Counted from the stretch's first letter, positions 7,773 through 19,131 are shown. The stretch is DNA of 51,551 bases from Candidatus Stackebrandtia faecavium (GCA_019112895.1 DXIM01000049.1:1-51551), one strand, 5' to 3'. A program made the numbers and translations. The notes: generated by a model not told the origin, from the letters alone.

Positions 7773-8828
7773 CTAAGCGAACTCGGGAAGCAGCAGCTCC
7801 GCGATCTGCGCCGAATTCAGGGCCGCGCCTTTCAGAAGGTTGTCCCCGACCACGAAGAACTCCAACGAATTCTCGAAGTCAACGGACGTGCGGATCCGGC
7901 CCACGTAAGTGTCGTCGGTGCCGACCGCATCGATCGGCATCGGGAACTGCCCGGCCTGCGGGTCGTCCACGACCGTCACGCCGGGCGCATCGGCGAGCAC
8001 CTTGCGGGCGGCATCCGCATCCACTTTCGAAGCGAAGGTCGCGTGCACGGCCTGCGAATGGCCGATCGCGACCGGTACACGCACGCAAGTCGACGCCACC
8101 TTCAAATCCGGCAAGCCCAAGATCTTGCGGCTCTCGTTACGCACCTTCAGCTCTTCCGACGTCCAGCCGCCGTCGCGCCATCCGCCGACCTTCGGGACCA
8201 CGTTGAACGCCAACGGCGCACCGAAGACTTCGCTGCCATCCACCCCGACCGCGTCGGCGACATCCCCGGCTTTCGTGCCCACGGAACGGTTGCCGGACAC
8301 GGCCTGAGTCTGGTCGTAAAGAGACTCCAGCCCTGCCTGGCCGGAGCCGGACGCGGCCTGGTACGAAGCGACCGACATCGACTGCAACCCGAACGCCTTA
8401 TTCAGGGCCGTCAGCGTCGGGATCAGGGCCAGCGTCGTGCAGTTCGCATTCGAAATGATTCCCTTCGGCCGGTCACGCACGGCCTCCGGGTTCGCCTCCG
8501 GCACCACCAACGGCACCTGCGGGTCCATACGGAACGCGCCCGACTTGTCAATGACGATCGCGCCGGCGGCGGCAGCAATCGGTGCCCACTGCGCCGAAAC
8601 CTCGTCCGGCAGGTCGAACTGGGCCACGTCGACGCCCTCGAAAACGGACTCCGACAGGGCCTCGACCGTCACGTTCTTCCCGCGAATCGGAAGCTGCTTG
8701 CCGGCGCTGCGCGGCGAAGCGACCAGTTTGATCTCGCCCCACACGTCGTCGCGGCGCGAAATGACGTCACGCATGACGGAACCGACGGCTCCGGTAGCGC
8801 CCACAATGGCAAGGGTCGGCTTACTCAT
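7773..8828 (-). CDS. asd: Aspartate-semialdehyde dehydrogenase
   Basis: This 351-residue enzyme reduces aspartyl phosphate to aspartate semialdehyde with NADPH, the second step of lysine, threonine, methionine and diaminopimelate synthesis. It has the nucleotide-binding G-A-T-G-A-V-G at residues 10-16, the catalytic cysteine in S-N-A-N-C (C130), the P-x-V-P-E segment after FRMDPQVPLVV, and the histidine region R-V-P-V-A-I-G-H-S. Length is normal. It follows lysC with a 5-base gap, the usual actinobacterial lysC-asd operon. Confidence 0.96.
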   Translation of the reverse strand: MSKPTLAIVGATGAVGSVMRDVISRRDDVWGEIKLVASPRSAGKQLPIRGKNVTVEALSESVFEGVDVAQFDLPDEVSAQWAPIAAAAGAIVIDKSGAFRMDPQVPLVVPEANPEAVRDRPKGIISNANCTTLALIPTLTALNKAFGLQSMSVASYQAASGSGQAGLESLYDQTQAVSGNRSVGTKAGDVADAVGVDGSEVFGAPLAFNVVPKVGGWRDGGWTSEELKVRNESRKILGLPDLKVASTCVRVPVAIGHSQAVHATFASKVDADAARKVLADAPGVTVVDDPQAGQFPMPIDAVGTDDTYVGRIRTSVDFENSLEFFVVGDNLLKGAALNSAQIAELLLPEFA

Positions 8829-8833
8829 GTTTC

Positions 8834-10099
8834 CTACCTTCCAGTCCCGGCGTACACGACGGCCTCTTCCTGGCCACCCAATGCGAACGCCTCATGCACC
8901 ACGGCCACGGCCGTGTCGAGTTCGGTGTCGCGGCACACCACCGAGATACGGATCTCGGAAGTCGAGATGATCTCGATGTTCACGCCCGCCTCGGCCAACG
9001 CTTTACAGAAAGTCGCCGTGACACCCGGGTGCGAACGCATGCCCGCACCGACCAGCGACACCTTCCCGATGTGGTCGTCGTAGAGCAGACCGGTGAACCC
9101 GATTTCGTCGCGGGCTTTTTGCAGCGCCGCCATCGCGCGGGGACCGTCGTCTTTCGGCAAGGTGAACGAAATGTCGGTCCGCCCGTTGTCCTTGGTCGAA
9201 ATGTTCTGCACGATCATGTCGATGTTGATTTCGGCGTCGGCGACGACCTTGAACAGTTCGGCCGCTTGTCCCGGCTCATCGGGCACGGCCAGCGCCGAGA
9301 TTTTGGCTTCACTTCGGTCGTGAGCCACGCCTGTGATGAGTGCTTGTTCCACGGGAAGATCCTCCATAGACCCGGTAACCAAGGTGCCGGGCTTCGATGA
9401 GTACGACGAGCGGACCCGCAACGGCATGTTGGAGCGGCGGGCGTACTCGACCGCCCGCAGGTGCAGAACCTTGGCGCCGCTGGCGGCCAGCTCCAGCATT
9501 TCTTCGTAAGTGATGGTGTCGACGTTGCGGGCGTCGGAAACGATGCGGGGGTCGGCAGTGTAGATGCCGTCGACATCGGTGTAGATCTCGCACACGTCGG
9601 CTTCGAGTGCCGCAGCCAACGCGACCGCTGTCGTGTCGGAACCGCCGCGTCCCAGGGTCGTGATGTTCTTGGTGTCCTGCGCGACGCCTTGAAAGCCGGC
9701 GACGATGGCGACCGCGCCTTCGTCGAGCGCACCGCGGATTCGACCGGGCGTCACGTCGATGATGCGGGCGTCACCATGTTTCGCGGTCGTAATCATGCCG
9801 GCCTGGGAGCCTGTGAATGACCGGGCTTCGTAACCCAGGTTTTTTATCGCCATGGCGAGGAGGGCCATCGAGATCCGTTCGCCCGAGGTCAACAGCATGT
9901 CGAGCTCTCGCGGGTCGGGAAGTGGCGAAACCTGGGCAGCCAAATCGAGAAGTTCGTCGGTCGAGTCGCCCATGGCTGAAACCACGACGACTACGTCATC
10001 ACCGCGTTTTCGCGCCGACATGATCGTGTCGGCGACTCGTTTGATTCTGTCAGCGTCTTGTACGGAGGATCCACCGTACTTTTGGACGACTAGCGCCAC
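8834..10099 (-). CDS. lysC: Aspartokinase
   Basis: This 421-residue aspartate kinase phosphorylates aspartate, the first step of the aspartate family pathway. It has the K-Y-G-G-S-S motif at residues 7-12, the kinase core with F-x-G-x-Q-A-G and [13 protein letters not shown], and two C-terminal ACT domains (about residues 265-421) that bind lysine and threonine. GTG start at 10099 with AAGGAGCGGAG upstream. In relatives an internal start produces a separate regulatory beta subunit; here the [14 protein letters not shown] segment near 9360 is the matching place, though I cannot confirm use. Followed by asd. Confidence 0.96.
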   Translation of the reverse strand: MALVVQKYGGSSVQDADRIKRVADTIMSARKRGDDVVVVVSAMGDSTDELLDLAAQVSPLPDPRELDMLLTSGERISMALLAMAIKNLGYEARSFTGSQAGMITTAKHGDARIIDVTPGRIRGALDEGAVAIVAGFQGVAQDTKNITTLGRGGSDTTAVALAAALEADVCEIYTDVDGIYTADPRIVSDARNVDTITYEEMLELAASGAKVLHLRAVEYARRSNMPLRVRSSYSSKPGTLVTGSMEDLPVEQALITGVAHDRSEAKISALAVPDEPGQAAELFKVVADAEINIDMIVQNISTKDNGRTDISFTLPKDDGPRAMAALQKARDEIGFTGLLYDDHIGKVSLVGAGMRSHPGVTATFCKALAEAGVNIEIISTSEIRISVVCRDTELDTAVAVVHEAFALGGQEEAVVYAGTGR

Positions 10100-10232
10100 T
10101 GGCTCCGCTCCTTCGCGTTGGTCACATGGGCCACGTCGTTGTGGGGGGGCTCGAGTCGGGCAGCTAGCAGCTTATCGGGTGCCGCGGCGCGCCGCCGCGG
10201 CAGTAGCCGCGCAGCGTGCGAAAAATAACACT

Positions 10233-11066
10233 GTGCAGCGACTCAAACTTCGTCATCTTCCGGCGATAGCCCTGGTGGTAATGCTAATGGGCTGCAGTGC
10301 CACCGCATCGGCACCACACGAGGAACCGGAACCGAGCGTGATGCCGCGACCGACAGGCAGTGAACCCGTGATCGGGTCGATCAAGGATCGGGGACAATTG
10401 GCGAGCGCGGCGGCGGCCGCGAAGGACAAACATTTCACCGCCGAGTACACGCTCGCCCGCGACGGCCAATCGGACGTGACGGTCCGGGTCATGCGCGCCA
10501 CCGACGGCACTTGGCGTATCGACATCCCCAAGGGGCTGCACGGCGGTAAGACCGACGTGACAATGGCGTGGAACCGCACCGGCTACTACCAGTGTGTCGA
10601 CCAGGACGAGGTCGTGTGTGTCAACGTCGCCGATAAGGACGGCAAGGTGCCCAGTTCGTACGACCCGCGGGTGCAGCACGTGTTCACCGACTGGCTCGAT
10701 GTGCTGCTGGAACGCAACGCCCCGTTGGCTGTCACCAAGATCAAGCGGATCAAGGGTGCTTCGAAGGACAGTGACTGTTTCTCGTTGCGTCGCAATTCGG
10801 TGAGGGTTTCGGCGGAAATACCCGACAGCGTGTACTGCATCGAACCCAACGGCACCATCACGGCGGTGGACACGACGTTCGGGAAGCTGCGACTCGATGG
10901 GGAGCTTCTCGACGCTTCGCCGCGCATCACGCTGCCCGGTAAAACCACGAACGAAAAGCCACTGGGTACGTCGCCTCCGCCGAAGCCTTCGCCATCAAAA
11001 TCGAACAAGAAGGACGGCTCCAGTAAGAGCGAAAGCACTGATAGTAGCGCCGACGAGGGTGACTGA
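10233..11066 (+). CDS. Secreted lipoprotein of unknown function
   Basis: This 277-residue lipoprotein is divergent from lysC. The GTG at 10233 gives a short signal peptide with the lipobox L-M-G-C (Cys at residue 20), so it is probably lipid-anchored outside the membrane. The middle has alternating short strands and helices (GKDKHFTAEYTLARDG-like segments) and three further cysteines. The last ~50 residues are a low-complexity P/S/K/D linker. The overall shape resembles the LolA/LppX-like barrel lipoproteins common in actinobacteria, but I cannot assign the family. A longer in-frame reading from 9852 runs antisense to lysC and is rejected. Confidence 0.75.
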   Translation: MQRLKLRHLPAIALVVMLMGCSATASAPHEEPEPSVMPRPTGSEPVIGSIKDRGQLASAAAAAKDKHFTAEYTLARDGQSDVTVRVMRATDGTWRIDIPKGLHGGKTDVTMAWNRTGYYQCVDQDEVVCVNVADKDGKVPSSYDPRVQHVFTDWLDVLLERNAPLAVTKIKRIKGASKDSDCFSLRRNSVRVSAEIPDSVYCIEPNGTITAVDTTFGKLRLDGELLDASPRITLPGKTTNEKPLGTSPPPKPSPSKSNKKDGSSKSESTDSSADEGD

Positions 11067-11134
11067 ACCTACATGGCGTTGACGAACCCCCCGGTGGCAC
11101 GATTGGGACACCGTTCACAGGAAGGTTCATAGTC

Positions 11135-11707
11135 TTGACCACATCGCGTCATGCCGTCACGTCCACGCCCCTGCACCCGTTGCTGGCGACCCGTCATTCG
11201 ACTCGGGCTTTCGCCGCGGATGCTTCAGTCACGAAGACGCAGGCTCTAGCGCTCATGGAGGCTGCGCGGTGGGCTCCGTCATGCGGCAATACGCAGCCGA
11301 CTCGGTTCATCGTCGGGCGTAAGGAGTCGTCGACGTTCGGGCGAATCTTGGCGACCTTGACACCCGGCAACCACGGCTGGGCACAATACGCATCGATGCT
11401 GGTGGTGTCGGTGGCGACCCTGGAGAACAAGAAGGGCCCGCTTCCTTACGCCGAATACGACGCCGGCCAGGCGATGTCTCACCTGGTTGTGCAGGCGATG
11501 GCGGAGGGTTTGACCGTGCGGCAGATGGCCGGTTTCGACAAGGAAATGGTGTCGAAGGAGTTCGATCTGGCCGCCACTCAGAAGCCGTTGTCGTGCGCCG
11601 CTATCGGGGTCGCGGGGGATCCGGCCGCGCTGCCTGATGATTTGCGCGGACCCGACGACTCGCCTCGCGATCGTTTGCCGCTCGACGAGCTGATTTTGGC
11701 CGACTAA
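11135..11707 (+). CDS. Nitroreductase family protein
   Basis: This 190-residue FMN-dependent oxidoreductase of the nitroreductase fold has R-H-S-T-R-A-F near residue 20, A-A-R-W-A-P-S-C-G-N-T-Q-P-T-R-F (FMN binding) and the later M-S-H-L-V-V-Q-A-M-A-E-G-L segment. The start is TTG at 11135 with AGGAAGG about 10 bases upstream. Typical substrates of the family are nitroaromatics, quinones or flavins; the actual one is not visible here. It follows the lipoprotein by 68 bases on the same strand. Confidence 0.88.
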   Translation: MTTSRHAVTSTPLHPLLATRHSTRAFAADASVTKTQALALMEAARWAPSCGNTQPTRFIVGRKESSTFGRILATLTPGNHGWAQYASMLVVSVATLENKKGPLPYAEYDAGQAMSHLVVQAMAEGLTVRQMAGFDKEMVSKEFDLAATQKPLSCAAIGVAGDPAALPDDLRGPDDSPRDRLPLDELILAD

Positions 11708-11720
11708 CGGGCTGCTGCAG

Positions 11721-12107
11721 CTAGAGGTCTTCGTGTGGGGGCGTGTCACTCGTGGCGCGCAACCACAGCAGCCAGGTGGCTCCGGCTCGTTGCGCATACA
11801 GTCCCGCCGACGAAACCGCGTCCGACACTATGCGACCCGCCATCGAACCATTCGGTGTAGACATTCCAATTGCGTCGGTGTGGCTCTGCGATGCCTGCAA
11901 CGTGGACGTCGTAGTGGTTTCCATGAACGTGCTTCCCCCAGGTAATGGCGCTTGTGCGCCTGCATTCTGCCAACGCTTAATTACTGTGCTCCGACGCAAT
12001 GTCCGCACCGTAGCACTAAAGTGGCGGGACAACGACTTGTACGTAACGATTATGTCACCAGTCTTGACTTCAGCTTTTTCACCGCGATCAAACGTGGCTT
12101 CCGCCAT
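11721..12107 (-). CDS. Hypothetical protein, weakly supported
   Basis: An open frame of 128 residues on the minus strand is convergent with the nitroreductase gene. The translation is plausible (MAEATFDRGEKAEVKTGDII at the N-terminus), with a threonine- and serine-rich middle. No ribosome site is evident before the ATG at 12107 or the GTG at 12116. An overlapping forward frame (11743-12153) gives a cysteine-rich, less protein-like translation. I do not recognise it. Confidence 0.35.
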   Translation of the reverse strand: MAEATFDRGEKAEVKTGDIIVTYKSLSRHFSATVRTLRRSTVIKRWQNAGAQAPLPGGSTFMETTTTSTLQASQSHTDAIGMSTPNGSMAGRIVSDAVSSAGLYAQRAGATWLLWLRATSDTPPHEDL

Positions 12108-12246
12108 GTTTGACACCGCGGATGCAACCCAGATCGCCCCGCGTTCGTGCTAGCACGTACCGATACCGGTCGTGCGCGGTGCGTTTCGACTGCGAATTCG
12201 GGGCATACTTGAAATATGCGGCAACTTGAGTAAATAGGGAGCGGGC

Positions 12247-13365
12247 ATGGTAGCTAAGACACGTATAGGCACCCTCGGGATCGGTATGGCTGCGGCGGCC
12301 ACCACCGCATGGCTGTTCCACGACGTCCCATCCCAACTCGGAAAACGTCCACTATCGACTGATCGCGCTAGCCGGATCCAGGATTCGCCGCAATTTGTTG
12401 ACGGCGCGTTCACGAACCCGATGCCGGCCAGCCTCCCGTTCTCACGCCCGCCACTTCGCGTCGTGAAAGAAATGATGGCTGACCGCGGCGGGCGTCTTCC
12501 CACGGGAGAAGTACCGTTGGTCACCCCATCATTCGAGACGGTCCAGTCGCTCGACATCGGAGCCGTGTGGTTCGGCCATTCCTCAGCATTCCTGCGGATC
12601 GAGGGCCACAACGTCCTTATTGACCCGGTATGGAGCTATCGGGTGTCTCCGTCGCGCCTGCTCGGTCCGCGACGCATACACGAAACCCCGGTCCCGTTGG
12701 ACGCGCTGCCGGACATCGATGCGGTCGTAATCTCTCACGACCACTACGACCACCTCGACCGTGCGACCACATTGGCACTGGCGCGACGCACCGAGACCCA
12801 ATTCGTCGTTCCGCTGGGAGTCGGCGCGCACCTGCAACGCTGGGGCATTCCCCTCGACCGCATCATCGAGCTCGACTGGAACGAAGAAGGACGCGTCGGC
12901 GACCTCACGTTCGTGGCGACCGCGGCACGGCATTTCTCGGGACGTTCACTCACCCGAAACGACACCCTGTGGGCGTCGTGGGTCATCAGCGGCAGCGCAC
13001 ACCGCGCCTTCTACGCGGGCGACTCGGGCTACTTCGACGGATACGCTGCGATCGGCGAACATCACGGGCCGTTCGACGTCACATTCATGCCGGTCGGCGC
13101 CTACGACGACTCTTGGCCAGACATTCACATGACACCGGAACAGGCCGTTTCCGCCCACGTGAAACTGCGCGGGAAGCTTCTCGTCCCGGTGCACTGGGGC
13201 ACCTACACCTTGGCGCGTCACAGCTGGTCGGAACCGATTGAACGTCTATGGCAGGAGTCGAAGGAGCGGGGCGTCTCCTTCGTGACACCGCGCCCGGGCG
13301 ACATCGTCAACCCGTATTCGCCCGCCACCGTGAACACCTGGTGGCAAGCGCTGGGTGCCGCATAG
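12247..13365 (+). CDS. MBL-fold metallohydrolase (UlaG / NAPE-PLD-like)
   Basis: This is a 372-residue protein. An N-terminal hydrophobic stretch (residues 8-24, GTLGIGMAAAATTAWLF) could be a membrane anchor. The metallo-beta-lactamase-fold domain follows: W-F-G-H-S-S, I-D-P-V-W, the metal motif S-H-D-H-Y-D-H-L-D (about residues 163-171), A-A-R-H-F-S-G-R, Y-A-G-D-S-G-Y and the closing V-H-W-G-T. This order matches the lactonase/phospholipase D-like branch that includes NAPE-PLD and UlaG. An AGGGAG site precedes the ATG. It is likely membrane-associated; the substrate is unknown. Confidence 0.88.
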   Translation: MVAKTRIGTLGIGMAAAATTAWLFHDVPSQLGKRPLSTDRASRIQDSPQFVDGAFTNPMPASLPFSRPPLRVVKEMMADRGGRLPTGEVPLVTPSFETVQSLDIGAVWFGHSSAFLRIEGHNVLIDPVWSYRVSPSRLLGPRRIHETPVPLDALPDIDAVVISHDHYDHLDRATTLALARRTETQFVVPLGVGAHLQRWGIPLDRIIELDWNEEGRVGDLTFVATAARHFSGRSLTRNDTLWASWVISGSAHRAFYAGDSGYFDGYAAIGEHHGPFDVTFMPVGAYDDSWPDIHMTPEQAVSAHVKLRGKLLVPVHWGTYTLARHSWSEPIERLWQESKERGVSFVTPRPGDIVNPYSPATVNTWWQALGAA

Positions 13366-13375
13366 GAACGCATAG

Positions 13376-13422
13376 AAAGGCGTGGCGGCCGGAGACTTGG
13401 GTCTCACGGCCGCCACGCCTTT
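13376..13422 (+). terminator. Terminator after the MBL-fold gene
   Basis: A perfect 16-bp stem (AAAGGCGTGGCGGCCG at 13376-13391 with its complement at 13407-13422) starts 10 bases after the stop codon and encloses a second GAGAC/GTCTC stem. It ends in TTT. Confidence 0.88.
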
Positions 13423-13480
13423 CCCACAGTATGGGAGGTCCTCGATGGGGCGTCACCTGCGGCGTAGCGTATTGACTGCT

Positions 13481-13506
13481 ATGCGCGCTTCTCTTCTTCT
13501 TGGTTG

Positions 13507-13525
<19 letters not shown>
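13481..13525 (+). CDS. leuL: Leucine leader peptide of leuA
   Basis: This short ORF encodes 14 residues, MRASLLLGCRGGAR, with three consecutive leucine codons (CTT CTT CTT at 13493-13501) and a TAA at 13523-13525, exactly 99 bases before the leuA ATG. Leu-codon leaders before leuA are known from predictions in actinobacteria, where ribosome stalling senses leucine supply. No SD is seen; TAGCGT at 13465-13470 could be a -10 giving a nearly leaderless transcript. Confidence 0.72.
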
Positions 13526-15331
<1,806 letters not shown>

Positions 15332-15342
15332 GAACATAGTGG

Positions 15343-15371
15343 AGCGCCGGCCATGGTCAGTGGCCGGCGCT
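15343..15371 (+). terminator. Hairpin after leuA
   Basis: An 11-bp stem AGCGCCGGCCA / TGGCCGGCGCT with a 7-base loop lies 11 bases after the leuA stop. No T-run follows, as is common in high-GC terminators. Confidence 0.65.
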
Positions 15372-15418
15372 GCGCTGTCGATGAAGTGGATTCGTCGTGG
15401 CTGGGCGTCGCCGTGCTT

Positions 15419-15727
15419 CTAAAAGAAGCGGCCCTTCCTCGGGCGTTCCTTCACCGCGGACCGGGCGGTGTTCACGGTATTGGGTTCCAGCAAGGGCGAC
15501 GGTTTACCGTTGAGTCGAGCGATCATGGCGTCCACTTGGCCACGTTCGTAGCCCCGTAGTTCCCGTTTGAACGTGACGCTCGTGCCTTCCAACAGCCAAC
15601 GACCTGCATTGATGTTCACGATGACTTGGTCGATGAAATCATCGACCAGTCCCATGGAATACCCGCCCCACACGACATCAAATTGGATTTCTTCCAGTTC
15701 TTTAGGACTCATCGGGGGTTTGTTCAC
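15419..15727 (-). CDS. Short DivIVA-domain protein
   Basis: This is a 102-residue protein. The N-terminal segment PKELEEIQFDVVWGGYSMGL plus VDDFID resembles the membrane-binding start of DivIVA. The later RELRGYERGQVDAMIARL is the second half of the same domain type, found in many short actinobacterial DivIVA-like proteins. It lacks the long coiled coil of true DivIVA/Wag31. The C-terminus is basic, ending KERPRKGRFF. GTG start at 15727 with GAGG 8 bases upstream. It is convergent with leuA. A role at the membrane or in division is inference from the family. Confidence 0.72.
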   Translation of the reverse strand: MNKPPMSPKELEEIQFDVVWGGYSMGLVDDFIDQVIVNINAGRWLLEGTSVTFKRELRGYERGQVDAMIARLNGKPSPLLEPNTVNTARSAVKERPRKGRFF

Positions 15728-16059
15728 AGTCGATCCTCAGCGTGTTGTGACCATCGAATACTCAATGCTAGCCGGGTTCTGGTAACGCTCTTAAAGTTTC
15801 GACACGGCGTCGACCGGATGCGTCAACGATTCGGCCGGTCGGCGGTCGTGGGCCAGCTACGGCATGACGCAAATGTTACGAACATGACGGCGCCACAGGG
15901 CGGGGCAAATCGCAGAAGTTACTGACATGCACAGGAAGTGGCGCCCCCCGTTGCGCCGGCACCAGGACTTCCACCCGGGCAGGCGCGGCGGAGTCCGGCG
16001 GGCGACAGCACCGCGACATCGCGGGGATGGCCGGACAACCGACCACCCCCCGCGAAAGC
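15728..16059. other. Intergenic stretch, nothing recognised
   Basis: This lies between the start of the DivIVA-domain gene and the end of the peptide transporter operon. Frames here are short or shadows. Small GC-rich inverted repeats near 16010-16050 (such as CGCGACATCGCG) may serve as a weak end for the transporter transcript. Confidence 0.35.
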
Positions 16060-17172
16060 TCACTCGCTCGGGCGTGACGCCGATTCCTTCGCTTCCGGAA
16101 GGATCGGCTCCGCCAAATCCTTATTCGGCAGCACCTTCCCGTCGGCGATGTCCTGCGCATAGTGGCAGGCGACCCGGTGACCGGTTGACAGTTCGCGCAT
16201 CTGCGGCCGCTCGGTGTCGCACAGTTCCGCTTGACGCCACGGGCATCGTGTGTGGAAACGGCATCCCGTCGGAGGGTTCGCCGGCGAAGGCAGGTCGCCC
16301 CGAAGCAGGATCCGTTCCCGGTTGTCCTCGATATCGGGATCGGGAACAGGCACCGCCGACATCAGGGCTTTCGTGTAAGGGTGCTTCGGTTCGCTGTACA
16401 AGGCGTCGCTTGGCGCTTCTTCGACGAGCGAACCCAGATACATCACGCCGATCACGTCGCTGATGTGCCGCACCACCGCCAGGTCGTGGGCGATCACCAG
16501 ATACGTCAGGTTCAAATCCTTTTGGATCTCATCCAACAAGTTCAGCACTTGCGCCTGAATCGACACGTCGAGAGCCGAGACCGGCTCGTCGCAGATGATG
16601 ATGTCCGGTTCAAGGACCAGCGCCCGAGCGATGCCAATGCGCTGACGCTGCCCGCCCGAGAACTCGTGCGGGTACCGTGACATCGCGTTTTGCGGCAGAC
16701 CGACCGCATCCAGCGTCCGCAAGATCCGCTCGCGCCGGTCGTTGCGGTCCGTACCGATGTTGTGCGTCCTGAGCCCTTCCAACAGGATCGACTCGACGTT
16801 TTGTCGCGGGTCGAGACTGCCCAACGGGTCCTGGAACACCATCTGCAGGTTGCTGCGGACCTTGCGCATGCCTTCGGATCCGAGCTGAGCCAGGTCGGTT
16901 TCGCCGAACCGCACCTGCCCGCCCGTGATGTCGACGAGCCGCAACACGGCGCGGCCCAAGGTCGTCTTACCGCAGCCCGATTCGCCCACCAGGCCGTAGG
17001 TTTCGCCGCGTTTGATCGACAGCGATACGCCGTCGACCGCGTAGACGTGGCCGACGGTCCGGTCGAACAGGACACCTTCTTTGAGCGGGAAATGCACCTT
17101 GAGGTCGTCGATGCTCAACAAAGTCTCGTCGTCGGGCTGGTCTACAGCCGTCTGAGGTTCCGTATGGCTCAT
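16060..17172 (-). CDS. oppF/dppF: Peptide ABC transporter ATP-binding protein (second ATPase)
   Basis: This 370-residue ATPase energises uptake of oligopeptides or dipeptides. It has Walker A G-E-S-G-C-G-K-T-T, the signature E-F-S-G-G-Q-R-Q-R-I-G-I-A-R-A, Walker B I-I-C-D-E-P-V-S-A-L-D and an H-D-L switch. A C-terminal oligopeptide-transporter extension carries the cysteines of F-H-T-R-C-P-W and C-D-T-E-R-P, which bind an iron-sulfur cluster in relatives. Its ATG shares one base with the stop of the preceding ATPase gene (TGATG). It is the last gene of the five-gene operon. Confidence 0.93.
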   Translation of the reverse strand: MSHTEPQTAVDQPDDETLLSIDDLKVHFPLKEGVLFDRTVGHVYAVDGVSLSIKRGETYGLVGESGCGKTTLGRAVLRLVDITGGQVRFGETDLAQLGSEGMRKVRSNLQMVFQDPLGSLDPRQNVESILLEGLRTHNIGTDRNDRRERILRTLDAVGLPQNAMSRYPHEFSGGQRQRIGIARALVLEPDIIICDEPVSALDVSIQAQVLNLLDEIQKDLNLTYLVIAHDLAVVRHISDVIGVMYLGSLVEEAPSDALYSEPKHPYTKALMSAVPVPDPDIEDNRERILLRGDLPSPANPPTGCRFHTRCPWRQAELCDTERPQMRELSTGHRVACHYAQDIADGKVLPNKDLAEPILPEAKESASRPSE

Positions 17173-18170
17173 CAGCGCACCTCCTTGGTGTCAGCGTGAG
17201 AATGCTCGATCGGGTTGACGCAGCGATACCTGTGGCCATTGGGGGTCGACGACAGTTCCGGTGGCCCCTCGAGGCACTCCATCGTGTAGTAGTCGCAGCG
17301 GGGCGCGAAGGCACAGCCGTCGGCCCAGGCGATGTTGTCGTTGATCGACCCCCGGATCGGTTCGAGCGCTTGCCCACGCGGCGCATCCAAACGAGGCACC
17401 GACTTCAGCAGGCCGTTCGTGTAAGGGTGCGTCGGATTCGCGAACAGTTCGCGACGGTGTGCCGCCTCCACGACCTTTCCGGCGTACAAGACGTTGACGT
17501 CGTCGCACAGGCCCGCGACCACGCCGAGGTCGTGCGTGATCATCAGTAGCGCGGTGCCTTCGCTGTCGACCAGTTCCTTCAACAGTTCCAGGATCTGCGC
17601 CTGGATCGTCACGTCCAAGGCGGTCGTGGGTTCGTCCGCGATCAGCAGTCGCGGCGCGCACGCCACCGCCATCGCGATCAGGGCCCGCTGCCGCATACCG
17701 CCCGACAACTGGTGCGGGTATTCGTCCAAGCGGCGCTGCGGGTCGGGGATGCCGACCCGATCGAGCAGTTCCGCGGCACGCTTGCGGGCTTTCTCGCCCT
17801 TCATGCCCTGGTGCCGCTCCAAGATTTCGGTAACTTGCACGCCGATCGGGATCACCGGGTTCAGCGAGGACAAGGGGTCCTGAAACACCATCGCCATCTG
17901 CGACCCGCGCATGTCGCGCATCGCGTTATTGGACAGTTTCAACAGGTTCGTGCCGTCGAAGTTCACCTCACCGGCGATTTTGGCGTTGTTTCCGGCCACT
18001 AGACCCATCAACGCCAACGAGGTGACGCTCTTACCGCAACCGGATTCGCCGACCAGTCCAACGACTTCGCCGGAGTCGACAGCGAACGAGACACCGTCGA
18101 CGGCCCGTACGTCCGGCTGGTCACGACGAGTGAACCTGACGGACAAGTTATCCACTGTAAGCAAAGACAT
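17172..18170 (-). CDS. oppD/dppD: Peptide ABC transporter ATP-binding protein (first ATPase)
   Basis: This 332-residue ATPase is a partner of the neighbouring oppF-like protein. It has Walker A G-E-S-G-C-G-K-S, the signature L-S-G-G-M-R-Q-R, Walker B L-L-I-A-D-E-P-T-T-A-L-D, switch H-D-L-G-V-V-A, and the C-terminal F-A-P-R-C-D-Y-Y cysteine region typical of peptide transporters. The ATG at 18170 (MSLLTVDNLSVRF) is chosen because the longer reading runs back into the permease gene; the permease stop is only 4 bases away. Cytoplasmic face of the membrane. Confidence 0.93.
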   Translation of the reverse strand: MSLLTVDNLSVRFTRRDQPDVRAVDGVSFAVDSGEVVGLVGESGCGKSVTSLALMGLVAGNNAKIAGEVNFDGTNLLKLSNNAMRDMRGSQMAMVFQDPLSSLNPVIPIGVQVTEILERHQGMKGEKARKRAAELLDRVGIPDPQRRLDEYPHQLSGGMRQRALIAMAVACAPRLLIADEPTTALDVTIQAQILELLKELVDSEGTALLMITHDLGVVAGLCDDVNVLYAGKVVEAAHRRELFANPTHPYTNGLLKSVPRLDAPRGQALEPIRGSINDNIAWADGCAFAPRCDYYTMECLEGPPELSSTPNGHRYRCVNPIEHSHADTKEVR

Positions 18171-18174
18171 GGGC

Positions 18175-19131
18175 TCACTTCCGAAGCTTCGGGTCGAGAG
18201 ATTCACGCAACGCTTCACCGAACAAAGTGAAGCCCAAAGCGGTGACGATGATCGCCAGCGCCGGATACACGGCAAGCTGCATCGCTTGACCGAAGTAGTC
18301 CTGTGCCTGCGCCAGCATCACGCCCCATTCCGGGGCGGACATGTCCGGGTTACCCAAACCGAGGTACGACAATGCGGCCGCGTCGATGATCGCCGTCGCG
18401 AGACTCAACGTCGCTTGCACGATGACCGGACCCAGCGAGTTGGGAAGCACGTGCGACAGAACAATGCGGTGCCTCTTCACGCCCAACGCCCGGGAGGCGA
18501 GGACGTAGTCCGAGTTGGCTTGCGCCAGCATCGAACCGCGCAGCAGCCGCGCGAAAATCGGGATCTGCACGGTACCGACGGCGATCATGACGGTCTGCAG
18601 GCTCTGGCCGATCACAGCCGCCACGCTCAACGCGAGCAGCAGCGACGGCAGCGCCAACATGATGTCGATGACGCGCATGACGACCGCGTCGATCCGGCGG
18701 CCGACTTTGCCACCGAGGCTCATCGCGGCACCCGAGATACCACCGATGAACGCACCGATGACGAACCCGATACCGGTGGCGACGACGCCCACCATCAGCG
18801 ATTGCCGTGCACCGATGAGCAGACGCGAGAACTCGTCGCGGCCCATCGCGTCAAGACCGAGCCAGTTTCCTGCGCGAGGACCAATAAAGACGTTGCGTGC
18901 GGGGGAGACTTCGTCACCCCAGTTCATCGCGACGGGACTGTATGGGGCGATGAACGGCCCCAGGATCGCCAGGATCACGAAGATGACGATGACGATGGCG
19001 CCGGTGATGGCCATCGGGCTGCGCTTCAGCCGGTTGAAGGCCTCCACCCAGAGGCTGCGGCCTCCGCCGCCATCCGATTGTTTGACTGTGAGTTCGGCGA
19101 GTCGATCGATTTTGTCGGTTTTAGTAGACAT
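18175..19131 (-). CDS. oppC/dppC: Peptide ABC transporter permease (C type)
   Basis: This is a 318-residue inner-membrane permease. After a cytoplasmic N-terminus a first hydrophobic helix lies near residues 40-62 (AITGAIVIVIFVILAILGPF), then an extracytoplasmic loop and five further helices. The coupling motif with A-S-R-A-L-G-V-K-R-H-R-I-V-L-S-H-V-L-P-N is where the ATPases dock. ATG at 19131 shares one base with the stop of the other permease gene (TGATG); a TTG three bases upstream is less likely. Confidence 0.92.
   Translation of the reverse strand: MSTKTDKIDRLAELTVKQSDGGGGRSLWVEAFNRLKRSPMAITGAIVIVIFVILAILGPFIAPYSPVAMNWGDEVSPARNVFIGPRAGNWLGLDAMGRDEFSRLLIGARQSLMVGVVATGIGFVIGAFIGGISGAAMSLGGKVGRRIDAVVMRVIDIMLALPSLLLALSVAAVIGQSLQTVMIAVGTVQIPIFARLLRGSMLAQANSDYVLASRALGVKRHRIVLSHVLPNSLGPVIVQATLSLATAIIDAAALSYLGLGNPDMSAPEWGVMLAQAQDYFGQAMQLAVYPALAIIVTALGFTLFGEALRESLDPKLRK

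Noticed and set aside
11743..12153. Forward frame opposite the weak reverse gene at 11721-12107
   Set aside because: Cysteine-rich, less protein-like translation; neither strand is certain, but the reverse one is more plausible.
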